This document shows positions 26,293-35,642 of a stretch of DNA of 38,920 nucleotides, piece after piece. The translations under genes and the position numbers were made by a program. This DNA is from Sulfurospirillaceae bacterium. Lineage in GTDB: Bacteria > Campylobacterota > Campylobacteria > Campylobacterales > Sulfurospirillaceae. Where the stretch lies: positions 1 to 38,920 of the forward strand of contig JAQWCT010000002.1 in assembly GCA_028705785.1 (NCBI GenBank). The letters are read 5' to 3'. The stretch's first letter is position 1. Every line of letters begins with the position of its first letter. Under the pieces are notes generated by a model. It ran no database searches. It was not told the origin of the DNA and saw only the letters and a program-made list of their open reading frames with translations.

Positions 26293-26564
26293 AAAAATTA
26301 ATCTTTTTAGTGTTGCCACTATTTCTTTTAGCGCAAGAAGAAATTATCATCAAAATTGAGGGAATGCACTGTCCGCTTTGCACCACTGCGGTTAAAAAAG
26401 CATTGAAAAATGTTGAGGGCGTGGAAAAAGTGAAAGCACTTTTAGAAACAAAGAGTGCAACGATCATCGCGAAAGAGGGAGTTTTAGATAACGATTTGTT
26501 TGAGGCAGTTAAAACAACGGGGTATGAAGGCGTGATACTCTCACGCCAACACAAAAAAGACTAG
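26289..26564 (+). CDS. MerP-like periplasmic heavy-metal-associated (HMA) protein
   Basis: Signal peptide; EGMHCPLCTTAVKKALKNVEGVEKV. Confidence 0.85.
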   Translation: MKKLIFLVLPLFLLAQEEIIIKIEGMHCPLCTTAVKKALKNVEGVEKVKALLETKSATIIAKEGVLDNDLFEAVKTTGYEGVILSRQHKKD

Positions 26565-28288
26565 CGTCTTCCCTCACTACTACCACGGCTTCCACTACTT
26601 CTAGGAGCTCGTCTTGCTTCACCACCAGCTTCGCCGCGTGGGCTTCCACTTGGTTTGAAGTCACTTCTTGGAGACCTCGGAGGTCTGCTGTCTGTTCTTG
26701 GAGCATCACTTCGTGGTGCACTTGACGCGCCATCTCTACTGGCATATGGTCTTGATGAGGGAGCACGATCTGTTCTTGGTCTATCGTCTCTTGGGCGGTC
26801 ATCTCTGCTACCACCTTCTCGTGGAGCTGAACCTCTGTATCCACCACCGCTTCCACCGCCACTGTTGCCTCTATAACCGCCACGACTTCCGCCGCCGCCA
26901 GTTCTACCACCACGGTTTCTACTTCCGTCTCTCTCTTCGATATTTTTAACCACTGACTCTAAAGTCTTTTTGTCTAAACCTATCTTGTTTGGTCCAACTG
27001 GTGTGTTTTCTTTTAAAAGGTTTGAAAGGAGTTTAAGCGCAATTTGAGCCATATCCATATCTTCTTCTAGCATGGAAAGGAGTTTAACAGCACTCTCGTT
27101 GAGTTCTGCATTTCTGATGTCATCTGCCATTTTAGCAAGTTTATTTTCTTTAACATCATTCAAACTTGGAACGATTTTGTGTTCGATTTTTGAGCCAACT
27201 TTTTTACCAATTCTTTGCATTGAGTGAAATTCGATAGGTGTTACAAGCGTAATCGCTACACCTTTTTTACCCGCACGACCTGTTCGTCCAATTCGGTGAA
27301 CATAACTCTCTGGATCAAATGGCATATGGTAGTTAAATACATGGCTGATGTCTGCAACATTAAGACCACGAGCGGCAACATCGGTGGCTACCAAAATCTC
27401 GATTTGTGAACTACGGAATGCTTTGATAACGGTTTCTCTTTGGTTTTGCTCCATGTCACCATGAAGTCCTTTAGCCATATAACCAATCGCCATAAGTTGT
27501 GTGGAAAGTCTATCAACTTCTTTTTTAGTACGACAAAATACAATTGATTTTTCAGGCTCTAATGCGTCTAAAAGACGAATCATCGCGTTGTCTCTTTCGT
27601 ATTCGTTGATAACATAGTATTGTTGTTCGATGTCTTCGTTTGTAGTATGGTCTTTTGGTGTGACGCTCACAAATTTTGGGTCATTAAGGATTTTGCTCGC
27701 AAGTCTTTTGATAGGGTCTGGCATAGTAGCTGAGAAAAGAAGTGTTTGTCTAACTTTTGGAAGGTAGGTGAAAATCTCTTCGATATCTTCTAAAAAGCCC
27801 ATATCAAGCATTTCATCTGCTTCATCTAAAACGATGATTTCAGGCGTAAATTTGCCCAATCTATCATTTTTCAAAAGATCAAGCATTCGACCTGGAGTGG
27901 CTACGATAACGCTAGCACCTTTTTCGATTAAGCCAATTTGTCTTGAGTATGAACTACCGCCATAAATAGTAACGGTTTTAACGCCACGGTGTCTTCCGAG
28001 TGAATAAAGTTCATCACTGACTTGTGTTGCGAGTTCTCTTGTTGGTGTGATAACTAAAACTTGTACTCTATTTTGATTTGGATCGATCATACTTAAAGTT
28101 GAAAGACCAAATGCAGCTGTTTTACCTGTTCCTGTTTGTGCTTGTGCGACAATGTCGTTACCTGCTAATACTAAAGGTATCGCTTCTGCTTGAACGGGAC
28201 TTGGTTCTGTAAAGCCAGCTTCTACAACGGCTTTAAGGATTTCTGGGTGTAGCCCGAATGATTCGAATGTGGGTGTGTGTTTTTCCAT
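26561..28288 (-). CDS. deaD: DEAD-box RNA helicase with RGG-rich C-terminal tail
   Basis: AQTGTGKTAAFGL, PTRELA, DEADEMLDMGF, SAT, HRIGRTGRAGKKG; Gly/Arg/Asp-rich tail. Confidence 0.94.
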   Translation of the reverse strand: MEKHTPTFESFGLHPEILKAVVEAGFTEPSPVQAEAIPLVLAGNDIVAQAQTGTGKTAAFGLSTLSMIDPNQNRVQVLVITPTRELATQVSDELYSLGRHRGVKTVTIYGGSSYSRQIGLIEKGASVIVATPGRMLDLLKNDRLGKFTPEIIVLDEADEMLDMGFLEDIEEIFTYLPKVRQTLLFSATMPDPIKRLASKILNDPKFVSVTPKDHTTNEDIEQQYYVINEYERDNAMIRLLDALEPEKSIVFCRTKKEVDRLSTQLMAIGYMAKGLHGDMEQNQRETVIKAFRSSQIEILVATDVAARGLNVADISHVFNYHMPFDPESYVHRIGRTGRAGKKGVAITLVTPIEFHSMQRIGKKVGSKIEHKIVPSLNDVKENKLAKMADDIRNAELNESAVKLLSMLEEDMDMAQIALKLLSNLLKENTPVGPNKIGLDKKTLESVVKNIEERDGSRNRGGRTGGGGSRGGYRGNSGGGSGGGYRGSAPREGGSRDDRPRDDRPRTDRAPSSRPYASRDGASSAPRSDAPRTDSRPPRSPRSDFKPSGSPRGEAGGEARRAPRSSGSRGSSEGRR

Positions 28289-28498
28289 GTTTTTTCCATG
28301 TGTTTAATTTTTCCAAAACAAAAAGTGTTGAAACATTTTTTGTAAAGCAATATACTCTACTACATAAAAATTTTTTGAGTTTAAATGAAAGGCGCAACTC
28401 AACAAAAAGTATGTAAAAACCTACATACTCACTGAGTCGTTGCTCAAATCTGGTAGGTTTTAGGTGAAGTCCATCTAAGAAGTTTTGGAATTAGGCGC

Positions 28499-28504
28499 AT
28501 TATA
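28499..28504 (-). promoter_or_regulatory. -10 element TATAAT (minus strand), candidate deaD promoter
   Basis: Minus strand reads AGACTATAATGCGCC; implies a ~200-nt leader before deaD. Confidence 0.45.
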
Positions 28505-28547
28505 GTCTAATTTTATTAAAACAATATTAAGGTTTATAAGTATTCTT

Positions 28548-29162
28548 TTATTCCTTGGGATTTTCGCTCCAATCAAATTCCATTTGTCTAGCAGTTCCTA
28601 AAGCTAAGTCACGAGTAATAAGCTTTTCGATTAAATGCAAACTCATATCAATTCCTGCGGAAATTCCTCCTGATGTAACGATATTCCCCTCATCGACCCA
28701 CCTCTTAGAACGCTTTACATGTAAAGAGGGAAACATCGTTTTGAGGTCGTCAATATCTTCCCAGTGCGTAGTTGCTTTTTTGCCCTCTAATAAACCAGCT
28801 TGTGCCAATAAAAAGGCTCCTGTGCAGATAGAAGCAGTGAGTTTTGCACTTTTTGAAGTCGTTACTATCCATTTTATAAGCTCAGGTATTTCGAGTTCTT
28901 GTGTGACAATGCCTCCTGGAATAAGTAAAACATCAATAATAGGATGGGTCACAAATGAATAATCAGGAAAAAGCTGAAGCCCAGCTCTTGCACGGATAGC
29001 ATCGTTAGTTTTTCCAATAGTAAAAACTTCAAAAGGGAGATCAGACAAAAGCGGATTGAGCTTACGAGCAACGCGTGAAGCAGTCGTAAAAACCTCGTAA
29101 GGTCCCGCAAAATCTAGAACTTCCACATTATCAAAAAGATAAATACCAACAGATAAAGGCAT
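28548..29162 (-). CDS. DJ-1/PfpI family protein (isonitrile hydratase-like)
   Basis: VGIYLFDNVEVLDFAGPYEVF; SICTGAFLLAQAGLLEGKKATTHW; TSGGISAGIDMSLHLI. Confidence 0.9.
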   Translation of the reverse strand: MPLSVGIYLFDNVEVLDFAGPYEVFTTASRVARKLNPLLSDLPFEVFTIGKTNDAIRARAGLQLFPDYSFVTHPIIDVLLIPGGIVTQELEIPELIKWIVTTSKSAKLTASICTGAFLLAQAGLLEGKKATTHWEDIDDLKTMFPSLHVKRSKRWVDEGNIVTSGGISAGIDMSLHLIEKLITRDLALGTARQMEFDWSENPKE

Positions 29163-29260
29163 TAAAACTCCTTCTTCCCAAATAAGATATAAAAATTTTA
29201 GCCGAATTTGATTAAAATATCTTTTAGTATCGTGTCGGAAGATTAAATCAAAGGATTACT

Positions 29261-30373
29261 ATGTTGGACTTGCGTATACAAACTTCGAGATTGATGGGGT
29301 TGGATCAAGATTTGGTCTTGCATGGTGGTGGTAATACTTCTATGAAAGAGCAAGATACGATTTATGTCAAAGCCAGTGGGTTCAATCTTGATACGATTGA
29401 TGAGCGAGGTTTTGCGCCAGTGTCTACATGTAAACTATTGGATTTATTGCAGTTTGATAGCTTAAGTGACACCGATATGGTGCGATTGCAACGAGAAGCG
29501 ATGAGTGATCAAAGTTTTGCCAATCCTTCCATTGAAGCCATTCTTCACGCGTTAATCCCTTTTAAATATGTCGACCATACCCACGCTGACGCCATTGTTA
29601 CGATTAGCAATTCTAAAAAGGGTAAGAAAATACTCTCTAAAATTTATGGCAAAGATTTTATTATCGTTCCGTATGTGATGCCAGGTTTTGTGCTTGCAAA
29701 GGCGGTTCATGCGCTTACATGTAAGGCTGATTGGACACACTTAAAAGGCATTATCTTAATGCATCATGGTGTATTTACCTTTGATGATGATGGGATGAAA
29801 AGCTATCAAAAGATGCTAAAAGTGGTCAAAGTAGCAGAGGATTATCTTTGTAAACACACAAAAATAGCGCATAAAAAAGCAAAGCAAACGCATGATTTGG
29901 AGAAGATAAAAGCACTTATCTCAAAGATAAAAGGCTACGAAGTGGAGATGGTGGTTAATGATTCAAAAATAGCACAAACTTTTGCTTCGTTGAAAGATTT
30001 ATCGCTTAGCCAAAAAGGGGTTTTAACGCCTGAGCATATTATCCGCACCAAACGAACACCTGTGGTTTTGCGTGAGGATTATGAGAAAGAAATCACTAAG
30101 TACATCAAAAAATACATAAAATATTTTGAAAAACATCGAACGAATGAAATGATGCTCTCTCCTGCCCCAAATTGGGCAGTTTTAAAAGGTTTTGGAACTG
30201 TGAGCTTTGGAAAAACGCTCAAAGAAGCGGAGATTATTCGCGATATAAATGAACATACGATGAAAGCAATGCTAAGGGCTGAACAACTTGGTGGCTATGA
30301 AAGTTTGAATGCGAAAGACAGCTTTGCCATGGAGTATTGGGAATTAGAGCAAGCCAAATTAAGGAAAGCCTGA
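29261..30373 (+). CDS. Class II aldolase/adducin-family protein
   Basis: LHGGGNTSMK; YVKASGFNLDTI; VDHTHADAIVTISNS; stop overlaps the next ATG (TGATG). Confidence 0.88.
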   Translation: MLDLRIQTSRLMGLDQDLVLHGGGNTSMKEQDTIYVKASGFNLDTIDERGFAPVSTCKLLDLLQFDSLSDTDMVRLQREAMSDQSFANPSIEAILHALIPFKYVDHTHADAIVTISNSKKGKKILSKIYGKDFIIVPYVMPGFVLAKAVHALTCKADWTHLKGIILMHHGVFTFDDDGMKSYQKMLKVVKVAEDYLCKHTKIAHKKAKQTHDLEKIKALISKIKGYEVEMVVNDSKIAQTFASLKDLSLSQKGVLTPEHIIRTKRTPVVLREDYEKEITKYIKKYIKYFEKHRTNEMMLSPAPNWAVLKGFGTVSFGKTLKEAEIIRDINEHTMKAMLRAEQLGGYESLNAKDSFAMEYWELEQAKLRKA

Positions 30374-31896
30374 TGCAGTATCTCTTAGCCATTGATGCAG
30401 GAACAGGTAGTATCAGAGCCGTTTTGTTTGATGTCTTAGGCAATCAAATTGCTATCTCTCAAAGAGAATGGACGCACCTTGAAGAAGCAGGTGTTGAAGG
30501 CTCGATGGCGTTTGATTTTAGGCAAGGGTGGAAACTGTGTACAGCGTGCATCAAAGAAGCCATTCAAGGCATTGATGCTCATGATATTTTAGCCGTGTCC
30601 GCTTCGAGTATGCGCGAGGGCATTGTAGTGTACGATAAAGATAAAAACGAGCTTTGGGGTGTTGCCAATGTCGATAGTAGGGCAGGCGAGCAAGTCAAAT
30701 ACTTGAAAAACCTCTCTGCTTCTATGGAGAGAGATTTTTATCTCAAAAGTGGTCAAACTTTTGCGCTCAGTTCCATGCCACGGCTTTTATGGCTTAAAGA
30801 AAATAGGGCGGATGTGTATGAAAAGGCCACTTATTTTACGATGATTAGTGATTGGGTGTTGTTTAAACTGTGTGGCGAGTTGGCATGTGAGCCATCAAAT
30901 GGTGGAACAGCTGGGGCTTTTAGTCTTCAAAGTCGTGATTGGGATAAAGAGCAATTTACTTTGTGTGGACTCAAAGACTTGTTTGTTCCCATCTTGGAAA
31001 GTGGAGAAGTTTTAGGGAAAGTCAGCCAAAAAGCAAGTGATGAAACGAGACTTTGCAGTCAAACTTTAGTCGTTATGGGTGGTGGCGATGTGCAAATTGG
31101 AACGGCTGGGCTTGGGGCAAATGCGCTTGGCGACGCCGTCATTTTGGGTGGTAGTTTTTGGCAACAAGAGATTAATATCGCTTCATCTACACCACTTTCA
31201 AATGAGATGCGACTTCGTGTCAATCCTCATGTGATTCAAGGCATTTCACAAGCGGAGGGCATTACCTTTTTTAGTGGTTTGGTGATGCGCTGGTTTCGAG
31301 ATAGCTTAGGTGGTGGGAAAAGTTACGCACAACTAGAAAAAATGGCGCAAAGTGTTCCTGTTGGAAGTTATGGCATTATGCCTATTTTTAGTGATGCGAT
31401 GAATTATGGCAAGTGGTATCATGCGAGTCCTTCATTTATAGGGCTTGGACTTGACCCTCAAAAATACAATGTAGCTTCGATGTTTAGGGCTTTGCAAGAA
31501 AATGCGTGTATCGTAAGTGCCATTAACCTTGAACATATCAAAGCCTTTAGCGGAGTCTCTCCTAGTTCGCTTATTTTTGCCAGTGGCGCTTCACAAGGTA
31601 AGCTTTGGCCTCAGATATTGTGCGATGTAACAGGCTTACATGTAAAGGTTCCCGTTGTCAAAGAAGCCACGGCTTTGGGAGTTGCGATGGCTGGAGGCAT
31701 TGGGGCTGGAGTTTTTCACGATTACGCAGAAGCGGGAAAAAGTTTAGTTAAAATAGAAAAAACCTACGAGCCAAATGAGCGTAATTTTGAAACTTACAGA
31801 CAAATCAAAGAAAAATGGGTTAAAATTTACGCCAAACAATTAGAACTCGTCGATGAAGGATTGATATCCTCGATGTGGAAAGCACCAGGAATTTAA
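30373..31896 (+). CDS. lsrK: FGGY-family carbohydrate kinase, autoinducer-2 kinase (LsrK)-like
   Basis: AIDAGTGSIRAVLFDVLGNQIAISQREWTHL; SASSMREGIVVY; MISDWVLFKLCGELACEPSNGGT; C-terminal SSMWKAPGI, all LsrK-like by recall. Confidence 0.85.
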   Translation: MQYLLAIDAGTGSIRAVLFDVLGNQIAISQREWTHLEEAGVEGSMAFDFRQGWKLCTACIKEAIQGIDAHDILAVSASSMREGIVVYDKDKNELWGVANVDSRAGEQVKYLKNLSASMERDFYLKSGQTFALSSMPRLLWLKENRADVYEKATYFTMISDWVLFKLCGELACEPSNGGTAGAFSLQSRDWDKEQFTLCGLKDLFVPILESGEVLGKVSQKASDETRLCSQTLVVMGGGDVQIGTAGLGANALGDAVILGGSFWQQEINIASSTPLSNEMRLRVNPHVIQGISQAEGITFFSGLVMRWFRDSLGGGKSYAQLEKMAQSVPVGSYGIMPIFSDAMNYGKWYHASPSFIGLGLDPQKYNVASMFRALQENACIVSAINLEHIKAFSGVSPSSLIFASGASQGKLWPQILCDVTGLHVKVPVVKEATALGVAMAGGIGAGVFHDYAEAGKSLVKIEKTYEPNERNFETYRQIKEKWVKIYAKQLELVDEGLISSMWKAPGI

Positions 31897-31897
31897 C

Positions 31898-32284
31898 ATG
31901 TATATAACCAATGAAAACAATCACGCATACCGCTTTGGCGCCTATGGCCCTAAATACTTAACCAATGGAGAGACCAATGTAGACTTAGGTGTGGTGGTCA
32001 TCACGCCTAATGAAAACCATCCATGCCATATGCATGTGCATCAAGAAGAGTCATTTTTAGGGCTTGAGGGCGAGTGCAATGTCTGGGTCAATGGCGCGTT
32101 AGTTGTGTTAAAAGTAGGGGATTATCTGGTATGTGGGCCTGGGGATTCGCATTTTTTTGAGAATGTCACCGATGTCAATTTTAAAGCAGTATTTATCAAA
32201 GCGCCACGACTTGATGTGAAAGATAGCGTCTATATTGACTGGAAACCAGGGATGGTATACGATAAAACTAAGGTTATTCAATAA
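31898..32284 (+). CDS. Cupin-domain protein
   Basis: HPCHMHVHQEESFLGLEGECNVWVNG...GDYLVCGPGDSHFFENV. Confidence 0.82.
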   Translation: MYITNENNHAYRFGAYGPKYLTNGETNVDLGVVVITPNENHPCHMHVHQEESFLGLEGECNVWVNGALVVLKVGDYLVCGPGDSHFFENVTDVNFKAVFIKAPRLDVKDSVYIDWKPGMVYDKTKVIQ

Positions 32285-32289
32285 ACTTC

Positions 32290-32312
32290 ATGTAAATCTC
32301 ATTTATTTACAT
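32290..32312. repeat. Inverted repeat ATGTAAAT-N7-ATTTACAT
   Basis: Perfect 8-bp arms, 5 nt after the cupin stop and upstream of the radical SAM gene. Confidence 0.5.
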
Positions 32313-32372
32313 TAAAATTACTTTCGCTAGGTACAATGTCACATAAAAGCGACAAAGGATTTGTGTAAAATC

Positions 32373-33635
32373 ATGCAACAAAAAATTATCACTAGGGCGA
32401 CTAGCTATTTTATGGCGCACTATACGAAAAAATATCTTCATATTGAAAAGCAAACCCATAGAGGTTTGCCAACTTGTAGTGAAAATAAAAAATACCTTCT
32501 TTATATTCACATTCCCTTTTGCACGATGTTTTGCCCTTATTGTTCGTTTAATAAATTCAAATATATGATAGAAGAAGCGACGGTTTATTTTGCAAGTTTA
32601 CGGGAAGAACTCTTACATGTAAAGGCATTGGGATATGATTTTGACCATCTTGTTATTGGAGGTGGAACGCCTTTAATTAACGAAGATGAACTCATCAAAA
32701 CGATAGAACTTTGTAAAAAGCTTTTTTCTATTGAGGATGTTTCGTGCGAGAGTGACCCTAACCATATTCAAAAACCAACTATTCAAAAATTGGTAGGTTT
32801 GGTCGATAGAATTTCTATCGGTGTACAAAGTTTTGATGATGCTATACTCAAAAAACTTGGTCGATACGAAAAATTTGGCTCCTCAAATCAGATATATGAA
32901 AAAATAGATAGCATGTTAGGTATGTTACCGCTTACCAGCGTTGATATGATTTTCAATTTTCCCAACCAAACACCTGAGGGCATCGTTAAAGAGCTTGAAA
33001 TTCTCCAAAGTTTATCCCCTGAACAAACCAGTATTTATCCGCTGATGACTTCTTCGACAGTGAGTAGCAATGTGAAAAAAACATTGGGAGAGTACAGCGT
33101 GACCCAAGAATATGATTTTTATAAAATCATTACAAAAACACTTCAAAAAATGTATCCAAGCCAACATGGTTGGTCGTATTCTAAAGAAAATGATGTGATT
33201 ATTGATGAGTATATTATCGACAATAAAGAGTATGTAGGCGTGGGTTCTGGCTCTTTTAGCTTTTTAAATGACACTTTGTATCTCAATGAATTTTCACTTG
33301 AGAGGTACGCCGAGCTAGTTGCTAAAAAAGGAAGTGCAGTAACTAAAATGAGAACTTTTCCACGCCAAAGCCAAATGTACTATCGTTTGATGGTGGATCT
33401 TTTCAATGGAAAGCTCTCTAAGCGAAGATTTGCCACTGAGTTTGGGGTTCCCATTTCTCAAAACCTTTCCAAAGAATTGTGGTTGCTTAAACTAGCAGGG
33501 GCGATTAAAGATAATGGAGAAACCATTACTACCACGGAGTTTGGAAGCTATCTTTTTATGGTGATGATGAAAGAATTTTACATGGGTATGGACTATATCC
33601 GTGATGGAGAACGCAAAAAATTAGGGGTTATTTAA
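32373..33635 (+). CDS. Radical SAM coproporphyrinogen III oxidase family (HemW/HutW-like)
   Basis: YIHIPFCTMFCPYCSFNK (CxxxCxxC); VIGGGTPLI; RISIGVQSFDD; start ambiguous (32361 or 32373). Confidence 0.88.
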   Translation: MQQKIITRATSYFMAHYTKKYLHIEKQTHRGLPTCSENKKYLLYIHIPFCTMFCPYCSFNKFKYMIEEATVYFASLREELLHVKALGYDFDHLVIGGGTPLINEDELIKTIELCKKLFSIEDVSCESDPNHIQKPTIQKLVGLVDRISIGVQSFDDAILKKLGRYEKFGSSNQIYEKIDSMLGMLPLTSVDMIFNFPNQTPEGIVKELEILQSLSPEQTSIYPLMTSSTVSSNVKKTLGEYSVTQEYDFYKIITKTLQKMYPSQHGWSYSKENDVIIDEYIIDNKEYVGVGSGSFSFLNDTLYLNEFSLERYAELVAKKGSAVTKMRTFPRQSQMYYRLMVDLFNGKLSKRRFATEFGVPISQNLSKELWLLKLAGAIKDNGETITTTEFGSYLFMVMMKEFYMGMDYIRDGERKKLGVI

Positions 33636-34473
33636 ACGAACTAAGCGATAAATTTTCACTCCAAACAAGAACAAAAAACCCTACATGTAAGCCATTAATA
33701 TCCACAATAGGCGTATGCAAAATCGTATAATCACCCCTTTTAATATACCCAGTCCCTTGAAAATTAACCTCTTTGATAAATTGAAGACCATTGGTATCAC
33801 GGTTGATAATGGTGTAATTATCCAATATCAGTTTAGAAGGATAGGTAATAGCATTAGAGATGTCTGCGTACTCATTTTTCATCAACACATAAAAATCAAT
33901 ACTATCTTTTTGAAAGTATTCATTGATGGATTTAAAATCTACCACTGTTTCGATGGAACCTACATAGCTTTGTTTGTCAAAAATAGGCGCAATGGCGCGA
34001 ATAAACATACCATGCCTTCCTATCTCGATACCTGTCATGGCTCGTTTGGTTTTTTTAATTTTTTCAAAGGCGTGACGAAAAGAACTCAGAGAGTCATTGT
34101 TGTTATTGTGATAGTCCCAAAGTCTGACAAAACTTTTAAAATCACTCGTATGTAAATGTAGCCTAATCGTTTCAAAAAGGTTAGCAGAAGAGAGAGCATT
34201 GCGCACATCTAAAAGGTGTTCTACGCAGGTTTCTCTATTTTTTGAGACAAGACACTCTATAACATAAGGGTTTTTGGAGAGGGTGATGGAACTTGCAAGA
34301 GAGACTTTGGTAATTTCTTCTATTTTGTTATTTAAAGTAGAAAGTAAGGCATCCATATGTTTTTTAAGGGCTTCTTCCTCTTCAAAAGCGATGGATTTGT
34401 TGTATAAAAAAAGCATAGATACACCAAAAAAGAGCATCAAAAAAATACCCAAAAAGAATTTATTGCTTTTCAT
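33628..34473 (-). CDS. Membrane-anchored Cache-type periplasmic sensor protein without output domain
   Basis: N-terminal TM; GMFIRAIAPIFDKQSYVGSIETVVDF typical of Cache/PDC domains; gene overlaps the HK gene. Confidence 0.75.
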   Translation of the reverse strand: MKSNKFFLGIFLMLFFGVSMLFLYNKSIAFEEEEALKKHMDALLSTLNNKIEEITKVSLASSITLSKNPYVIECLVSKNRETCVEHLLDVRNALSSANLFETIRLHLHTSDFKSFVRLWDYHNNNNDSLSSFRHAFEKIKKTKRAMTGIEIGRHGMFIRAIAPIFDKQSYVGSIETVVDFKSINEYFQKDSIDFYVLMKNEYADISNAITYPSKLILDNYTIINRDTNGLQFIKEVNFQGTGYIKRGDYTILHTPIVDINGLHVGFFVLVWSENLSLSSFK

Positions 34474-35642
34474 AAAGCTCCTTTATCGACGCTATCAAGT
34501 AGCTTTTTTTTGTCTAGTTTAAATGTATAGATGAAAGTTGAGCCTTTATTTTCGGCTGATTGAATGGCAAAATCGACATCGTTTTTATTGCAGATATTTT
34601 GCACGATATTAAGTCCCAACCCAAAGCCACCTTGCACAGAGTCTTCTCGCTCAAATCGCCTCAGTGCTTTATAAATATCTTTAATACCTTGCCCCTCATC
34701 TTGAATCGTCAAAACACAACTATTTTCATCTTTTTTGGAGAGATCAATAGCAATATTCCCTTTAAAGAAGGAGTATTTGATAGCATTCGAAAGGGTGTTG
34801 TCTAAAATTCTTTGTAGTTCTATTTTGTTGATATAGACGATGAGGTTATCTTCAATGTGTGGTACAAGTGATATGGATTTGGAGACGGCGATGTCTTCAA
34901 AGAAAAAGACGCGTGAGCTTAGGTAGTCGCTTAAATTGACCACTTCTTTGTTGTATTGAACTTTGTTATGTTTGATGTAATACTCTACATCTTCATAAGT
35001 CATCTGCATCTGCTTTGTCGCAGCCTTAATGCGTTGGATATGTTTGGTAGGAGGCAGGGTTTTTGACATGAGTTCTAGGTTGATGTTGATAACACCTAGA
35101 GGCGTTTTAAGCTCATGCATCGCATCATTAAAAAAATCATTCATATATTTTTGAAGCTTTCGATACGGGTAAACACTGGAATTGACAAACAAACTGCTCA
35201 TAAGAAAAACCAAAAAAAGCACGATAAAAAAAAGCACCGTGGTGATAAAGACAATTTTGGTGTAATTAATTTTTATCGCAACAACGAGATAAAAAAGATC
35301 ACCATTGTGCAGTTTAACCTCTTTTTGATAGTATAAATGAGGGTAGATAACCTTGATTTTAAAGTCTAAATTTTCAAAAGAGGTATCAATATCGCTATAG
35401 AGTTTTTGATGCAAATAGTCATAAATATCGACATGAAAGCGCACACTACTAGGAACATTGAAGCGCTCTTCTTTAAAGATGCTTGCCTCATTGGCATCTA
35501 TCCATTCAAGTATTTCTTGCGTGGCTTTGTATTTTTCCTCACTGATGGTACTACTAAGGGCAAAGTAGCTTGGCACACAAAAAAGGAGCATCACCACGAG
35601 GGTATAGATAAAGATAAAAATGGATGGTTTAGGATACAACAT
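34470..35642 (-). CDS. Sensor histidine kinase
   Basis: Two TM; FFNDAMHELKTPLGVININLELM H-box; LDNTLSNAIKYS; GFGLGLNIV. Confidence 0.92.
   Translation of the reverse strand: MLYPKPSIFIFIYTLVVMLLFCVPSYFALSSTISEEKYKATQEILEWIDANEASIFKEERFNVPSSVRFHVDIYDYLHQKLYSDIDTSFENLDFKIKVIYPHLYYQKEVKLHNGDLFYLVVAIKINYTKIVFITTVLFFIVLFLVFLMSSLFVNSSVYPYRKLQKYMNDFFNDAMHELKTPLGVININLELMSKTLPPTKHIQRIKAATKQMQMTYEDVEYYIKHNKVQYNKEVVNLSDYLSSRVFFFEDIAVSKSISLVPHIEDNLIVYINKIELQRILDNTLSNAIKYSFFKGNIAIDLSKKDENSCVLTIQDEGQGIKDIYKALRRFEREDSVQGGFGLGLNIVQNICNKNDVDFAIQSAENKGSTFIYTFKLDKKKLLDSVDKGAL

Noticed and set aside
26509-26949. 134-aa - and 73/93-aa + ORFs over the helicase tail
   Set aside because: Low-complexity shadow frames of the RGG-rich deaD C-terminus.
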